Shown here piece after piece: positions 22,558-23,312 of a DNA stretch of 23,312 nucleotides (its first letter is position 1; the number at the start of each line of letters is the position of its first letter). The stretch comes from Bifidobacteriaceae bacterium (GTDB lineage: Bacteria > Actinomycetota > Actinomycetes > Actinomycetales > WQXJ01). The position numbers and the translations under genes were made by a program. The stretch spans positions 1 to 23,312 of the forward strand of contig JAISCU010000050.1 in NCBI GenBank assembly GCA_031265345.1. The letters are read 5' to 3'. Below the pieces are notes generated by a model. The model did no database searches, was not told where the DNA came from, and saw only the letters and a program-made list of their open reading frames with translations.

Positions 22558-23312
22558 ATGCAATACACCCATTTGGGCCGTACTGGCCTGCTAGTTTCCC
22601 GTCTCTGCCTCGGCACCATGAACTTCGGGCCGCAGACGGACGAGCCGACCGCCCACCGGATCATGGACGCCGCCCTCGAGGCCGGACTGACCTTCTTCGA
22701 CACGGCCAACGTCTACGGCGGTTGGGGCAGCAAGCCGGGGACCCATCCCGGTTGGACCGAGGAGATCATCGGCCGCTGGTTCGCGCTCGGCGACGGCAGG
22801 CGCGAGAAGGTCGTCCTGGCCACCAAGGTCCATGGCGTGATGCAGAATCCCCTCGACGGCCCCAACGACGTCAACGGCTATTCGGCGTACAAGATCAAGC
22901 GTTCGGTCGAGGCGTCGCTCCAGCGGATGCGGACCGACCACATCGAGCTGTACCAGATGCACCACGTCGACCCCCACGCGCCGTGGGACGAGGTCTGGGG
23001 TGCCTACGAGGACCTGATCGCCCAGGGCAAGGTGGTCTACGCCGGGTCCTCGAACTTCGGCGCCCGCCACCTGTGCTGGGCGCAGGAGGCCGCCCGGTCC
23101 CGCCATTTCCTCGGCCTGGTCTCCGAGCAGCACCAGTACTCGCTGCTCAAACGCCAGCCCGAGCTCGAGGTCCTGCCGGCCGCCCTGGCGGAGGGCCTGG
23201 GCGTGATCCCCTGGTCGCCGCTGGCGGGCGGGCTGCTCGGCGGGCACGCGCTCGACGGCCGGGGCGGGGACCGCTCCGCGACCGCCGCGAAGGGCTTGGA
23301 CGATGCCGCCCG
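22558..23312 (+). CDS. Aldo/keto reductase, C-terminus cut by window edge
   Basis: ATG 22558 with AGGAG 6 bases upstream starts a frame of 251 codons that leaves the window. It begins MQYTHLGRTGLLVSRLCLGTMNFG, the standard start of the aldo/keto reductase family (YhdN/Kv-beta-like group, about 320-350 residues). Catalytic residues are Asp48 and Tyr53 (FFDTANVYGG), Lys90 (VVLATKV) and His135 (LYQMHHVD). The NADP-site motifs GSSNFGARHL and GVIPWSPLAGGLLGG are present. These cytoplasmic enzymes reduce aldehydes or sugars with NADPH; the substrate is not predictable. The CelR-like operator upstream suggests control by sugars such as beta-glucosides. Confidence 0.93.
   Translation, partial: MQYTHLGRTGLLVSRLCLGTMNFGPQTDEPTAHRIMDAALEAGLTFFDTANVYGGWGSKPGTHPGWTEEIIGRWFALGDGRREKVVLATKVHGVMQNPLDGPNDVNGYSAYKIKRSVEASLQRMRTDHIELYQMHHVDPHAPWDEVWGAYEDLIAQGKVVYAGSSNFGARHLCWAQEAARSRHFLGLVSEQHQYSLLKRQPELEVLPAALAEGLGVIPWSPLAGGLLGGHALDGRGGDRSATAAKGLDDAA

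Overview
The window looks like chromosomal DNA of a high-GC Gram-positive bacterium (Actinobacteria). The reasons are the very GC-rich third codon positions, frequent GTG starts, ATGA stop/start overlaps between operon genes, and an actinobacterial-looking deoR-galT-galK operon. I cannot name the genus.

Left part (1-5298, minus strand): a tightly packed operon, read right to left. It has four tandem paralogous genes of 141-142 codons (A, B, C, D) of a family I do not recognise. They are separated by copies of a tiny reading frame (38 codons in one copy, frame-shifted in the other two). The operon ends in a large exported RTX protein that leaves the window at base 1. The RTX protein has a signal peptide, two mid-protein hydrophobic segments, a calcium-binding-type domain and glycine/aspartate nonapeptide repeats. 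Base composition here is visibly less GC-rich than in the housekeeping genes. This is the best candidate for an undescribed system. The paralogues could be immunity, chaperone or regulatory partners of the RTX protein; that role is inference.

5299-6489 holds no gene I can support. 6490-8757 (+) encodes a protein with a C-terminal RCC1-type repeat domain. Its 3' end overlaps, tail to tail, the remnant of a DUF4143-type ATPase (8708-9334, minus) that has lost its AAA domain.

9611-13082 (+) is a galactose operon of DeoR-type repressor, galT and galK, each joined by an ATGA overlap. 13111-14568 (minus) encodes an AlbA_2/ATPase-like/winged-helix regulator. It faces an ACT-domain gene (14776-15174, +) across a promoter region packed with palindromic AGAGTGC sites. 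Then on the minus strand come exonuclease III (xthA), an ABC-2 export pair (natA-natB type), a 92-bp tandem repeat array, and folD and glyA, which are translationally coupled. 21328-22557 is gene-free and carries hairpins upstream of glyA and a family of palindromic repeats with apparent compensatory base changes. The window ends in an aldo/keto reductase gene (+, cut by the right edge) behind a LacI/CelR-like operator.

Functional links: DeoR-GalT-GalK form a Leloir galactose module (epimerase not in the window). GlyA and FolD act in successive one-carbon steps. NatA and NatB form one exporter. The RTX operon and the AlbA_2 regulator look like accessory loci.
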